NCBI RefSeq assembly: GCF_008035925.1
Contig: NZ_CP036264.1
Location: 5,888,402 to 5,952,401 of the forward strand
From: Stieleria maiorica
GTDB lineage: Bacteria > Planctomycetota > Planctomycetia > Pirellulales > Pirellulaceae
DNA: 64,000 nucleotides
Direction of reading: 5' to 3'
The notes beneath the pieces are model-generated. The model ran no database searches. It was given only the letters and a program-made list of their open reading frames with translations, and was not told the origin of the DNA. Each line of letters opens with the position of its first letter. The first letter of the stretch is position 1. This document shows positions 17,165-26,641 of the stretch, piece after piece. Both the position numbers and the translations under genes were made by a program.

Positions 17165-18640
17165 CTATCTCGCGCCTGCTAGTTGCTTTTGAATTTCAAT
17201 CCGGCGAATGAAGGACTCCATGATCCTGCGATAAAGTTCGTCGCGGAGCACGGCATCTTCGATCCCGGAGTCGAGGTTCGGGTTGTCGTTCACTTCGATG
17301 ACATAAAACTGGCCATCGGACTCTTTGACGTCCACTCCGTACAGACCGTTGCCGATCAGATTGGCGGCTTTCAGTGCCACCGAGACGGCTTTGCGCGGGG
17401 CGGTTTCAACGGGCAACGTTTCGCACTTGCCGAATTTCGGCTTGGTCCCCTTGGAACCATGGTTTGCGATCTGCCAGTGCCCTCGCGCCATGTGGTATTT
17501 GCAGGCGAACACGGCGCGTTGATCCAAAATTCCGATCCGCCAATCAAAGTCGGTGCGCATGTACTCCTGGGCGATCAACAGCTCCGAGTCGGAAAAGAAC
17601 TCGGCCAGCCGCCGCCTCAACTCGTCTGAGTTTTCGACTTTGACCACGCCTTTGGAAAACGCGCTATCGGGGCGTTTCAAGACGCAGGGAAAACTGAGCT
17701 GTCCGATGACTTCGTCGGCGCTACCTCGAGTGGCCACGATGGTTCGCGGCGTGGGGACCTTGGCCCGATCAAGCAACTCGGCCAAGTAAACTTTGTTGCT
17801 GCACCGGAGGATCGACAATGGGTCATCGATCACCACCATTCCCGCCGCCTGGGCGCGCCGGGCCGTTCGGTAGGTGTGGTGGTTGACGGCGGTCGTTTCA
17901 CGGATGAACAACGCATCAAATTCCAGCAGACGCCCGCTGTCTTCACGCGTGATCAACTCCGCGGCGATGCCTTCTTTGGCGGCGGCCTTGACCATTTTTT
18001 TGAGGGCGGCCTCGTCCGACGGTGCCAAATCGCCTTCCTTGGGATCGTGCAGGATCGCCATGTCATAGCGCGTCACCTGACGTTTGGTGCGCACCGTGCT
18101 CCGGCGGGTGAAGTGTCGCTGCGCCGCATCGGCAACGAATTGGCGATGGTGCTTGGGCACATCGTTGAGCGCGATCGCCGACGCACTGCGCAGTCGCCAC
18201 TTGCTGCCACGTGCAAACTTGAATCGCAACAGGGGGGCCTGGAAAAGTCCGTATAGCTCTTTCGCCAATCGGGCGTGCTTCTTGGCGACGTTCTCGCCAA
18301 AGTAAACGCTCAGTACAAAACTGTCGGTCGTCAACGAATGCAACGATTTTTGAATCAGCTCCTCAAGATGCTGTGGGATCAGCCGCACCGCCGCCGTGCC
18401 ACGCAGGTCCTGGATCGTGACCACGTCCGGCACTGCGCGTTGCCCACGTGCCTCGGCCAGCAGCGACACGTAGTAACCCAAACTTTGGTAGGCGTACGAT
18501 CGACACAGGTTGTAAACTCTCGCCCCGCGCGGAATGCGTCCGTTGGGGCCCGAGAGAAACTCGCCGGGATCAATCGTTTGAACGCCCTCGAACCTGCCGA
18601 TCCAGTCGTCGGCGGATTCGGCGACAAGGACGATGTTCAA
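17165..18640 (-). CDS. RLAN-domain RimK-like ATP-grasp ligase
   Basis: A 491-residue protein. The first half (about residues 1-190) matches the N-terminal RLAN-type region found with some RimK ligases, including Y-N-L-C-R-S-Y-A-Y-Q-S-L-G-Y-Y. The second half is an ATP-grasp domain with F-P-C-V-L-K-R-P-D and the metal/ATP site V-D-V-K, F-Y-V-I-E-V-N-D-N-P-N-L-D. It probably adds glutamate or another amino acid to a carboxylate using ATP. Translation starts at TTG 18640, overlapping the C39-like gene stop as TTGA, which shows tight coupling. In surveys of ATP-grasp amidoligases this gene set has been linked to unidentified peptide-like metabolites (recalled knowledge). Confidence 0.88.
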   Translation of the reverse strand: MNIVLVAESADDWIGRFEGVQTIDPGEFLSGPNGRIPRGARVYNLCRSYAYQSLGYYVSLLAEARGQRAVPDVVTIQDLRGTAAVRLIPQHLEELIQKSLHSLTTDSFVLSVYFGENVAKKHARLAKELYGLFQAPLLRFKFARGSKWRLRSASAIALNDVPKHHRQFVADAAQRHFTRRSTVRTKRQVTRYDMAILHDPKEGDLAPSDEAALKKMVKAAAKEGIAAELITREDSGRLLEFDALFIRETTAVNHHTYRTARRAQAAGMVVIDDPLSILRCSNKVYLAELLDRAKVPTPRTIVATRGSADEVIGQLSFPCVLKRPDSAFSKGVVKVENSDELRRRLAEFFSDSELLIAQEYMRTDFDWRIGILDQRAVFACKYHMARGHWQIANHGSKGTKPKFGKCETLPVETAPRKAVSVALKAANLIGNGLYGVDVKESDGQFYVIEVNDNPNLDSGIEDAVLRDELYRRIMESFIRRIEIQKQLAGAR

Positions 18641-19416
18641 GCCAAACTCCCTTTTGATTTCGAGCCAGGTTCCAAGGTCAACAGATTTGCGTCGTAGGTC
18701 ACGATGCCCAGCAGGATCGCGGACGTGACCTGCGACAACGGAGCCAGATAGTTGTTTGTCGGTGCAATCGGATTGGGGTGCAACGGGTCGGCAATGAAGA
18801 CGTTTCCAGAACCGCAGTCGTACCCGTGCAACACCACAAAATGCCCTGCCGGGTCGCCCAGAATATCATCGGCGACACTGCTGCGCCCCTCGGCATCAAG
18901 CGGTTGGGGACGTTCACGTGCTTCCCGGTAAAGATACGTCGCGCTCAAACCGCACAGGATCGGGACGCCGGCGGTCAAGGTTTTTGTGATCAGACGATCG
19001 TCCAGCGGCTGCATCTGGACGCGTCCACCCAGTCGCAGATATTCGACGTAATAGTCGGTCGCCGCTTCGAAGCGTCGGATATCGATGTCGTTGCGAATGC
19101 GTTTCGCGTCAAGCTGCGCCTGGAGCTTGTCCGACAATCGATCCGCCGGCGCGGTTCCGTCGACCGCATCGAACCAAGACGGATCAAACAGGTGCAGATT
19201 GTACGTCGTGATTTCGGCGTCGTAGCCGCGGCGCAGCGCATGGCACCCCAATTGGACCGCCAACGTCCCCGAACCATCGCCGCCTCCCGTCTCGCGGATC
19301 AACTGGCTCAGATCAACGGGATCGTTCCAGTAGGCATAAACGGCGGCCAAACAGGTCGGCCCGCAACTCGAATCGTTCGGCTGCGGTTGAATTTCAAGGT
19401 GAAGGGCATGTTTCAT
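18637..19416 (-). CDS. C39-like cysteine peptidase domain protein
   Basis: A 259-residue papain-like protein from the ATG at 19416. The catalytic pattern is Q-P-N-D-S-S-C-G-P-T-C-L-A-A-V-Y near the N-terminus and G-H-F-V-V-L-H-G-Y-D with A-D-P-L later, giving the Cys, His and Asp/Asn of the C39 family. It has no ABC-transporter fusion and no clear signal peptide, so it is probably a cytosolic processing or transpeptidation enzyme. It is the first gene of a four-gene operon with RimK-like and GCS2-like ligases and a formylglutamate hydrolase. It may trim or ligate the peptide product (inference). Confidence 0.82.
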   Translation of the reverse strand: MKHALHLEIQPQPNDSSCGPTCLAAVYAYWNDPVDLSQLIRETGGGDGSGTLAVQLGCHALRRGYDAEITTYNLHLFDPSWFDAVDGTAPADRLSDKLQAQLDAKRIRNDIDIRRFEAATDYYVEYLRLGGRVQMQPLDDRLITKTLTAGVPILCGLSATYLYREARERPQPLDAEGRSSVADDILGDPAGHFVVLHGYDCGSGNVFIADPLHPNPIAPTNNYLAPLSQVTSAILLGIVTYDANLLTLEPGSKSKGSLA

Positions 19417-19900
19417 GAAGCGGCACAAGCAAGACAGCAACACTCATCCGCGGCAACGGATCGCAGCGCGTCAATGAGCGGTTGGCGACGGAGCACGTTT
19501 TGTACCAATGTGGATCCTTCGAAGCCTACATCCAGCGACCCCCACGCGACGCCCATGTACGACGTGGAAATGGCTTCCGGGCGGCAAAGAAACTGCCAGC
19601 ATCGGAAAAAGATTTGCCAGCCGCGGCGGAGCGATCGGGGTGGGCCGCTTGTCGAATGTCGCTACCTTCGCCAGAAGGTGGTTTCTCCCGCGCGTGTCCC
19701 GCGACAGCGTCTCCCACGCTCTGGCGAGCGTAGCTACGTCACGGTGTGGCTTTATTCCTGTCTCTGGCACGATTCGTGCATGCTGCGGGCCGACGTGAAA
19801 AATAGACCGGGGACGGGAGGTCGATCGTGCGCCGCGCGCGGCATCTTTCCCAACGTCTGTCTGTGACGCCGATTTTCAAAGCCCGCCTCCAAGCACACTG
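19417..19900. other. Intergenic region with repeat family A
   Basis: About 480 bases with divergent promoters for the peptide operon and the PQQ gene. The segment 19654-19745 contains CGCCAGAAGGTGG and, inverted, CACGCTCTGGCGAGCG followed by TAGCTACG, matching the family A element at 11459. Apparent reading frames across it have no recognisable protein. Confidence 0.55.
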
Positions 19901-22138
19901 ATGTCCAACACTCGCGACGCGACCGTTCTCTCCTGCTGCCTCTCGGTTTTGTTTCTCATGCCCGCCGCGGTGGCCGAGGATTCGGCCGACTGGGTCCGTT
20001 GGCGCGGGCCGGCTCAAAACGGCATCGCCGACGCCTCGGGTCTGATCGATGACGTCAATTGGAAAGGCGGTGCCGGAAGCAATGTGCGCTGGAAGAACGA
20101 GCACGCCGCCGGGATCTCAACGCCCGTCATCTTCGACGGGCGGCTCTACACGATCGTCCGCGATCAACCGGGCACTCCCGAAGACGCCGAGAAGGTGATT
20201 TGCCTGGACGCGGACACCGGCGAGCAACTGTGGGAAAACGTCTACAACGTGTTTCTGTCCGACGTGCCGGCCGAGCGAATCGGCTGGTCCAACGTGGCAT
20301 GCGACCCGGCGACCGGCAACGTGACCGCACTCGGTGCTTGCTGTCTGTTGCAATTCATCGACGGACGAACCGGCAAGACGCTTTGGGCCCGATCGCTGAG
20401 CGAAGAATTCGGGATGCTCAGCACCTACGGCGGCCGAACCAACACGCCCGTCGTGTTCGAAGACTTGGTGATCATCAGCGGCGTCACGACAGGCTGGGAT
20501 GAAACCGCACGCCCCGCCCATCGATTCATGGCGTTTGAAAAAACGTCCGGCGACTTGGTTTGGATCACCTCCACCCGCCCCTTTCCGGAAGACACCACGT
20601 ACAGCACGCCCGTCATCATCTCGGTCAACGGACAAGACATGATGATCGCCGGCGCGGGCGACGGATTCGTTTATGGCATGCAACCGCGAACCGGAAAGAT
20701 CCTCTGGCAGGAATCGATCTCGCGCCGCGGTATCAACACTTCGGCGGTCGTTGACGGCCGTGGCCAAGTCTACACGGCCCACGGCGAAGAAAACCCGACC
20801 GGAACTGCGATGGGAGCCGTCGTCCGGATCGACGCAACGCGAGCGACGCTCGACGGGCCGTCGGCCGAAGTCTGGCGGACGGCCGAGCTGACCGTCGGAA
20901 AAAGCTCACCGCTGCTGGTCGGAAACCGGCTGTATGTGGTCGAGGATTCGTCGCACCTGCACGTGCTGGACGTAGAAACCGGCGAGGAGATCGGTGCGGG
21001 AATCAAGCTGGGTACCGCGATGCGTGGCAGCCTGATCTATGCCGACGGAAAGATCTATGCCTGCACCGCGACCGGGTACTTCCACATTCTCAAACCGACC
21101 GACGATGGCGTGGAATCGGTCTACAAGTCGCGCATGCCGCGGGGCCATGAAGTCGGTGGATCACCGGTCGTCGCCGGCGGACGACTGTATCTCCCGACCA
21201 CCGAAGGCCTGTATTGTTTAGCCACCGAGTCCGACGACGCGATCGCATCCACACCGAACGTCGCGCCGGAGACAGAGACCACCAATCCGAACATCACCGA
21301 CACGACCGTCAGCCAATTGCAGTTGATCCCGGCCGAGGCGATTGCCAGTCGGGGATCGCCATTGCCGCTGCGAGTCGTCGCCTACAACGCGCTCGGCCAA
21401 CGTCTGCAAACTCCCGACGACGTCGCGTTCGAAGTGGCAGGCGCCGGCGAAGTGGATGCCGATCACGTCTTCCACACGCCCGACATTCATTCCCAGCACA
21501 GCGCAGCGATCGTAACGGCAAAGCTTGGTAACACCACGGCCACGGCCCGTTTGCGTCTGGTGACCCCGTTGCCCTGGCAGTTCGATTTCAGCGACAACAC
21601 CGTCCCGATCACCTGGATCGGTGCTCGCTATCGCCATGAACCCACCAAGGTCGACGGCGACCCGGCGCTGGTCAAAATCACGACCATCCCCAAGGGAACA
21701 CGCAGCCAATCGTGGATGGGGCCGACCGACATGCACGACTACACGATCACCGCTGACGTCAAAGCGGGGCCGGCCTCAAAGCTGCCCGACATGGGGTTGA
21801 TCGCCCAACGCTACACGCTGGATCTGATGGGCGCCAACCAGCAACTTCAAATCCGTACCTGGCCGGCGCAAAACCGGATGGCACGCAGCGTGTCATATCA
21901 ATGGAAACCCGAAACTTGGTACACGCTGAAGTTCCAAGCCACCCGCGAAGACGGACAAGTCGTCTTGCACGGCAAGGTTTGGCCGCGAGGCACGCCCGAA
22001 CCGGAGGATTGGACGCTGACCGCGACCGACCCGGCACCGAACACCCAGGGCAGTCCGGGCTTGTTCGGTAACGCGACCAATGCCGAAATCTTCATCGACA
22101 ACGTCTCCGTCGTCGCCAATCCAACGGCCACGAATTAG
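19901..22138 (+). CDS. Secreted PQQ-like beta-propeller protein
   Basis: A 745-residue protein with an N-terminal signal peptide ending near A-V-A-E. Residues of about 25-440 form a WD/PQQ-like beta-propeller. Repeated blades are visible, such as V-I-C-L-D-A-D-T-G-E-Q-L-W-E, F-I-D-G-R-T-G-K-T-L-W and G-M-Q-P-R-T-G-K-I-L-W-Q. The C-terminal 200 residues are a beta-sandwich-like domain resembling concanavalin-type modules. Such planctomycete proteins are periplasmic or extracellular, and the exact role is unknown. W-x-R-W-R-G-P-x-x-N-G-I near the start is the family signature. The gene is monocistronic. Confidence 0.88.
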   Translation: MSNTRDATVLSCCLSVLFLMPAAVAEDSADWVRWRGPAQNGIADASGLIDDVNWKGGAGSNVRWKNEHAAGISTPVIFDGRLYTIVRDQPGTPEDAEKVICLDADTGEQLWENVYNVFLSDVPAERIGWSNVACDPATGNVTALGACCLLQFIDGRTGKTLWARSLSEEFGMLSTYGGRTNTPVVFEDLVIISGVTTGWDETARPAHRFMAFEKTSGDLVWITSTRPFPEDTTYSTPVIISVNGQDMMIAGAGDGFVYGMQPRTGKILWQESISRRGINTSAVVDGRGQVYTAHGEENPTGTAMGAVVRIDATRATLDGPSAEVWRTAELTVGKSSPLLVGNRLYVVEDSSHLHVLDVETGEEIGAGIKLGTAMRGSLIYADGKIYACTATGYFHILKPTDDGVESVYKSRMPRGHEVGGSPVVAGGRLYLPTTEGLYCLATESDDAIASTPNVAPETETTNPNITDTTVSQLQLIPAEAIASRGSPLPLRVVAYNALGQRLQTPDDVAFEVAGAGEVDADHVFHTPDIHSQHSAAIVTAKLGNTTATARLRLVTPLPWQFDFSDNTVPITWIGARYRHEPTKVDGDPALVKITTIPKGTRSQSWMGPTDMHDYTITADVKAGPASKLPDMGLIAQRYTLDLMGANQQLQIRTWPAQNRMARSVSYQWKPETWYTLKFQATREDGQVVLHGKVWPRGTPEPEDWTLTATDPAPNTQGSPGLFGNATNAEIFIDNVSVVANPTATN

Positions 22139-22330
22139 ACGACCGAGAATCCGCCGGGCGAACGTCACTCGGACCGCCGCTCACACGCTACAATTCGGCT
22201 GCGCGTGATGCCCTCCCATCCACGCCTCATTCCCGAGGCTCGGCCTCTGGTCGGACGCGGTGTGTGTGGCCGGAGCCACACCTGCAGTGTGTTTCAAGGA
22301 GGAGCCTTGGAACGAGGCGACAACAACGAT

Positions 22331-22352
22331 CCACTTTCTGGCGAAAGTAGCT
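22331..22352. repeat. Partial repeat of family A
   Basis: A short CTTTCTGGCGAAAGTAGCTA sequence followed by CG resembles the right half of the family A element. It lies in the 284-base gap between the PQQ gene and the DUF3311 gene. Confidence 0.45.
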
Positions 22353-22422
22353 ACGTCTCATTTGACGCACATCGCTCTCGCCGCCTGCAACAATCCTTTT
22401 TAAGAATCCTAAATCACACTTC

Positions 22423-22662
22423 ATGAAATACCTTGTTTGGGGACTTGTTGTCCTGCTGGTCATCTTACATCACGACTTATGGAACTGGGACAACGACCGG
22501 TTGGTGCTGGGGTTCCTGCCCGTCACCTTGGCGTACCACGCCGGCATCTCGGTTGCAGCAAGCATCGTCTGGTTCATGGCAACCAAGTTCGCTTGGCCGA
22601 ATGACCTGGAAGAGATGACTGAATCGGCAACCACCGCCGAGGAAGCGGAGGCGTTGTCATGA
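22423..22662 (+). CDS. DUF3311-like small membrane protein
   Basis: A 79-residue protein with two predicted membrane helices and a short acidic C-terminal tail. The pattern H-H-D-L-W-N-W-D next to the first helix and the second helix following L-P-V-T-L-A-Y-H are typical of DUF3311 proteins encoded directly before sodium:solute symporters. Its stop overlaps the next gene in an ATGA junction. It is presumably a subunit or partner of that symporter. Confidence 0.8.
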   Translation: MKYLVWGLVVLLVILHHDLWNWDNDRLVLGFLPVTLAYHAGISVAASIVWFMATKFAWPNDLEEMTESATTAEEAEALS

Positions 22663-24341
22663 GCCCCGGAGTCATCAAAGTTGTCATCATCGGAGTCTAC
22701 TTGGCGGCGCTGGTCTGCTTAGGCTTGTTTTCGTCGCGGCTGTTTCGCGGTACGTCGAAAGACTATTTGCTTGCCAGCCATTCGATCGGCCCCTTTCTGT
22801 TGTTGATGTCGCTGTTCGGCACCACGATGACCGGATTCGCCTTGGTCGGATCGACCGGTGAAGCGTTCGCCGAAGGTGTGGGCGTCTACGCGATGCTTGC
22901 GTCATCTTCAGGGATCATCCACTCGCTTTGCTTTTTCCTGCTGGGGATCAAACTCTGGTCGTGGGGCAAACAATACGGTTACACGACGCAAATCGGGTTC
23001 TTCCGCGATCGATTGGGCAGCGACAAGATCGGCTTGCTGTTGTTCCCGATCCTGGTCTCACTGGTGATCCCGTACCTGCTGGTGGGAATCATCTCGGCCG
23101 GCAAAGCGATCGAAGGTGCGACACGCGGTGATTTTCCGATGTTGACTGAATCGGGCAGCATCCCACCCTGGCTGACCGAGTTGGTGATCTGTGTGGTCGT
23201 CCTGGTGTATGTATTCTTTGGTGGCATGCGTGGAACCGCATGGGCCAACGCCTTCCAGACCATCGTGTTCATGGTGCTGGGCGTCGTTGCGTTCTATTTG
23301 ATCGCCACGGGATTGGCCGCCAAAGCGGTGGCCGACGGACGTGCGCACGAGACACGTGACGGCCAGCGAGTCGTTCGTACCGAACCGCCATCGGGGCTGA
23401 TGGATTCCTTGCACATCGTGTCCCAAGAGATTCCCAAAGCGCGGCGGGTGCGCGCCGAAGTCGACTTGTCGGATCAAATCGAAACCGTCGAAGCCCCTGC
23501 TCAATTCCGTACGCGAGAACGGATGGACCCTTGGCTGTTTTTGACGTACATGCTGATTCCGTTTTCGGTCGGGATGTTTCCGCACCTGTTTCAACACTGG
23601 CTGACGGCGAAGAATGCCAATGCATTCAAGCTGCCCGTGGTCGCCCACCCGGTGTTCATTTTGATCGTCTGGATTCCCTGCGTTCTGATCGGGGTCTGGG
23701 CCACGACGGGGCTGATCAATATTCCGCCCCCGATCGCCAGTGACCCCAACAAGGTGCTCGGCTTCATGGTCAAATCGCTTTCGGGAGACGTCCTGGGAGG
23801 GTTCCTGTTGGCCGGGATCCTGGCCGCGATCATGTCCAGCCTGGACAGCCAGTTCCTTTGTATCGGGACGATGTTCACCAAAGACATCGTGGTGCATTAC
23901 AGCCGCGAGAATCGATTCAGCGATCAGCAAATCGTCATGATCTCGCGCGGGTTCATCGTTGCCGTGGTCGCCGCGACGTTCCTGCTGAGTCTGACGACGA
24001 TCGCCCAGACGCGGGTGTTCCAACTTGGCATCTGGTGCTTCAGCGGATTCAGCAGCTTGTTCCCGCTAGCGTTTTTGGCGATCTATTGGCGTGGATTGAC
24101 CAAGTGGGGCGCCTATGCCGGCGTGCTGACCGCAGCAACGGTTTGGTTCTGGTTGTTCGCAGCGTCCCAATTCGGCGCCATCGAAAACTGGTCGGTCGAC
24201 CTGACCTTGGGCGAAACGACGATTCACACGATGCCGGTGGCGACGATTTTCATCCTATCCACACTGGCCACCGTTATCGTCTCCTTGGTCACCCCCAAAC
24301 CCGACGCGGAGAGGCTGCGGAAATTCTTTCCGGCGAAGTGA
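22659..24341 (+). CDS. Sodium:solute symporter (SSS family), DUF3311-associated
   Basis: A 560-residue polytopic membrane protein. It shows K-D-Y-L-L-A-S-H-S-I-G-P after the first helix and the signature A-A-I-M-S-S-L-D-S-Q-F. Between the sixth and seventh spans it carries a hydrophilic loop of roughly 90 residues (about 215-300) that is unusual for the family. It is encoded downstream of and overlapping a DUF3311 gene. Substrate is unknown. It is a different type from the SSS protein at 4620-6212 and probably imports a carboxylate or sugar acid. Confidence 0.88.
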   Translation: MSPGVIKVVIIGVYLAALVCLGLFSSRLFRGTSKDYLLASHSIGPFLLLMSLFGTTMTGFALVGSTGEAFAEGVGVYAMLASSSGIIHSLCFFLLGIKLWSWGKQYGYTTQIGFFRDRLGSDKIGLLLFPILVSLVIPYLLVGIISAGKAIEGATRGDFPMLTESGSIPPWLTELVICVVVLVYVFFGGMRGTAWANAFQTIVFMVLGVVAFYLIATGLAAKAVADGRAHETRDGQRVVRTEPPSGLMDSLHIVSQEIPKARRVRAEVDLSDQIETVEAPAQFRTRERMDPWLFLTYMLIPFSVGMFPHLFQHWLTAKNANAFKLPVVAHPVFILIVWIPCVLIGVWATTGLINIPPPIASDPNKVLGFMVKSLSGDVLGGFLLAGILAAIMSSLDSQFLCIGTMFTKDIVVHYSRENRFSDQQIVMISRGFIVAVVAATFLLSLTTIAQTRVFQLGIWCFSGFSSLFPLAFLAIYWRGLTKWGAYAGVLTAATVWFWLFAASQFGAIENWSVDLTLGETTIHTMPVATIFILSTLATVIVSLVTPKPDAERLRKFFPAK

Positions 24342-24458
24342 AACCGTTCCGGCGTTGGATGATGACAGTTCCTTTTGGGAAGCGGTCGTGCGGTTGTATG
24401 AAGTCACCCTCCCTTCCAGGGCATTGGTGTCTAAACAAATTGGTCCGCAGTTTAGGGC

Positions 24459-24502
24459 ATGGCTCCCTTCTCCCCCACAAAGCCGGGGGAGAAGGGAGCC
24501 AT
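24459..24502. repeat. Perfect 18-bp inverted repeat, family D
   Basis: Arms 24459-24476 and 24485-24502 are perfectly complementary around an 8-base loop; the core reads GGCTCCCTTCTCCCCC and its inverse. It lies 118 bases after the symporter stop. It could be a transcription terminator, but no T-run follows. A single arm of the same sequence recurs near 38104-38119, which suggests a dispersed element. Confidence 0.75.
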
Positions 24503-24724
24503 TGTAAGTTGTGTTGAACATCAATGCTTCCAAAGTGGGTGTCGTCTTAGCTTGGTGCCTATAGGATCGAGCGAGGAGAGAGTCGCGTGAAATTCGAGTG
24601 CAAACTAGCCACGTCGAATCCGCGGCCGCCCATCGGCTTCCGTCCTGCTGGGCGGGCCGGTACAGTGTTCCGCTGGCCGGTCGCCCCGCGGGCGCAAACA
24701 CTTCCCCACGCTCCAAGTGCCTCC

Positions 24725-25219
24725 ATGGAAATCCTGGATATCGTCTCACGAATCGTTCACGTCGGCACCGCGATCACTTTGGTCGGCGGAAGCGTTTTCA
24801 CGGCGTTCGTGTTGATGCCATCGGCGAAAGAACTCAGCGACGATGCGCACGCCCAACTGGCCGGCTCGGTGACCTCGCGTTGGAAGCGGTTCGTGCACCT
24901 CGGCGTGTTGCTGTTTCTCGTCAGCGGATTTTACAACTACTTTCGCGCCATGCCGGCTCACCAGGGCGACTCGCTTTACCACGCCTTGGTGGGCACAAAG
25001 ATGCTGCTGGCGTTGGCCGTTTTCTTTCTCGCAGCAGCCTTGGTCGGGCGGAGCGCCAAGCTGCAACCGATCCGCGACAAGAAGTCCACCTGGATCAAGG
25101 TCCTGGTCCTATTGGCGGCCATCATCGTCGCGATTTCCGGTTTTGTGAAAGTACGCGGCGTCCCCGATTCCGCGCCGCCTGTCGGCAACGCCACCGAACC
25201 GATTTCGGACGTGGGATAG
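24725..25219 (+). CDS. CopD-like four-helix membrane protein
   Basis: A 164-residue protein with four hydrophobic helices. The first helix begins I-V-S-R-I-V-H-V-G-T-A-I-T-L-V-G-G, the usual start of the CopD/DUF2269-like domain, whose histidines may bind heme or metal. A long loop with R-W-K-R-F-V-H-L-G follows. The ATG at 24725 is preferred because the longer frame from 24587 adds a Pro/Arg-rich segment with no similarity. It stands alone between repeats. Function is uncertain; a role in copper handling or as a small cytochrome-like protein is possible. Confidence 0.75.
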   Translation: MEILDIVSRIVHVGTAITLVGGSVFTAFVLMPSAKELSDDAHAQLAGSVTSRWKRFVHLGVLLFLVSGFYNYFRAMPAHQGDSLYHALVGTKMLLALAVFFLAAALVGRSAKLQPIRDKKSTWIKVLVLLAAIIVAISGFVKVRGVPDSAPPVGNATEPISDVG

Positions 25220-25254
25220 GCTGCCAGCGAGTGAAAAGGGGACGGGGGTCTATA

Positions 25255-25360
25255 GCACGGGCTTAGTGAGCCGACGGCGCTAGCCGTGGGCCGTGATACG
25301 CCTTTTAACACGGCGGTAAGGCCCGAGGCTAGCACCTACGGCTCAGCGTATTGGGCTTAA
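25255..25360. repeat. Second copy of dispersed repeat family C
   Basis: Nearly the same sequence as 15047-15160, including the inverted arms TGAGCCGACGGCGCTAGCCG and GGCCCGAGGCTAG...CCTACGGCTCA. It is intergenic, between the CopD-like gene and ThiD. Confidence 0.7.
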
Positions 25361-25410
25361 GCCCGTCCCGTTTTCGAATCGCCCACGGCCTTGCCGTGTT
25401 CAGACAGAGC

Positions 25411-26301
25411 CTAGTCCAGTTTGCCACTCGTCCCCTTGTCCAGGACACGATGCTCGACCGGGCGACATCCTTTCCCCAACGGGGGCGTCAGTGTGACTGC
25501 GGCGTGGACGGCGGCGATGCCAAACTCCACCGCCGCTCGAACGCGTTTCGCTTGCGGGTGCGTCCGAGCACAACGTGTCAGAGCAGCCGCAATGGTCGCC
25601 GACAGACTGCAGCCCGCACCGTGCCCATGATTGCCCGGCACATCCTTCACGGCGGCACTGATCGTCTGTTCCTGGTCGGCCAAGACGTGGTGCCGCAATC
25701 CATCGATCACGCCGGCTTTGATCAAAACGTATTCGGGACCGAATTGCAAAAGCTCGTGCGCGGCATCACAAATCGAATCAAGATCGGTCAGCTTCCTCCC
25801 CAACAGGGCCTCCACTTCATACCGATTGGGGGTGACCAGCGTGGCGACCGGAAACAAGTACTTGCGGTACGCGTAAACCATACTGTCGCCACCCAGCAGG
25901 TCACCGTGCTTGCTGATCAAGACCGGGTCGACGATCACGTCACCGTGATAGGACTTCAAACGCTCGGCGACCGCACGAACGATTGCCGGCGTGCCGAGCG
26001 CTCCCGTTTTGATCGCCAGCGGCTCAATGTCCTCCACCACCGCTTCCAGTTGCTGCTCGACCAGATCGACCGGCATCGTTTCGACTCGCTTGACCCCCAT
26101 CGTGTTCTGGACGGTCAGCAGCGTCACCACGCTCATGCCGTAAACGCCGTTCTGCTGAAACGCCTTGAGGTCGGCTTGCAATCCTGCCCCGCCACTGGGA
26201 TCGGATCCGGCGATCGTCAACGCGATCGCTTGACGTGCGATCTGGACCGAAACGGGGCTCGCGTCATGGCTGGACTTTTTGGGGGACCGTTTCTTCTTCA
26301 T
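25411..26301 (-). CDS. thiD: Hydroxymethylpyrimidine/phosphomethylpyrimidine kinase
   Basis: A 296-residue ribokinase-fold enzyme from the ATG at 26301. The classical N-terminal G-S-D-P-S-G-G-A-G-L-Q-A-D and central V-D-P-V-L motifs identify ThiD, which phosphorylates HMP and HMP-P for thiamine synthesis. The catalytic glycine loop reads H-G-A-G-C-S, where most ThiD proteins have H-G-T-G-C-T. An N-terminal Lys/Ser-rich tail of about 25 residues is extra. The longer in-frame reading to 26454 runs through the family B repeat and is not coding. It is a single gene with no other thiamine genes nearby. Confidence 0.88.
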   Translation of the reverse strand: MKKKRSPKKSSHDASPVSVQIARQAIALTIAGSDPSGGAGLQADLKAFQQNGVYGMSVVTLLTVQNTMGVKRVETMPVDLVEQQLEAVVEDIEPLAIKTGALGTPAIVRAVAERLKSYHGDVIVDPVLISKHGDLLGGDSMVYAYRKYLFPVATLVTPNRYEVEALLGRKLTDLDSICDAAHELLQFGPEYVLIKAGVIDGLRHHVLADQEQTISAAVKDVPGNHGHGAGCSLSATIAAALTRCARTHPQAKRVRAAVEFGIAAVHAAVTLTPPLGKGCRPVEHRVLDKGTSGKLD

Positions 26302-26360
26302 TCCCGGAATAGGGTGCTGGGAACCAGTGAATAGTTTTTTTGAGGTAGTGGGCTTTTCCG

Positions 26361-26426
26361 GTAGTGGGCGAGGCGACGAGTCCTTTTCCCTCGCAAACTG
26401 CAAGGACTCCTCGCGTCGTCCACTAC
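26361..26426. repeat. Imperfect 25-bp inverted repeat, family B
   Basis: Arms 26361-26385 and 26402-26426 are complementary with three mismatches and share the GGACTCCTCGCGTCGTCCAC arm of 11547-11606. It lies just upstream of thiD, in the divergent gap with the RND operon. Confidence 0.65.
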
Positions 26427-26641
26427 TGCCTTCCTGAGTACTTAGGCGAGACAAAAGCCTAGCGAAACGGCGAACCCGCTGTAAGCTACCGGCGTCACAG
26501 GAGTATTCCCTAACGGTCCGGGGACGGGGTTTGCCGCCCGTGCGATTCCTGGATTCTCAGCCGACAGGATTCGCGCTGGTCGATCGATGAACTACTCTCC
26601 CCGATCCCTGTTGCCTGTTTTCCACGTTTGTTAATTCGCCG

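Noticed and set aside
1455..18640. N-acetylglutaminylglutamine amide cluster (AsnO plus Ngg)
   Set aside because: The asparagine-synthase-like gene is far from the ATP-grasp gene, and the latter has an RLAN domain rather than an acetyltransferase domain.
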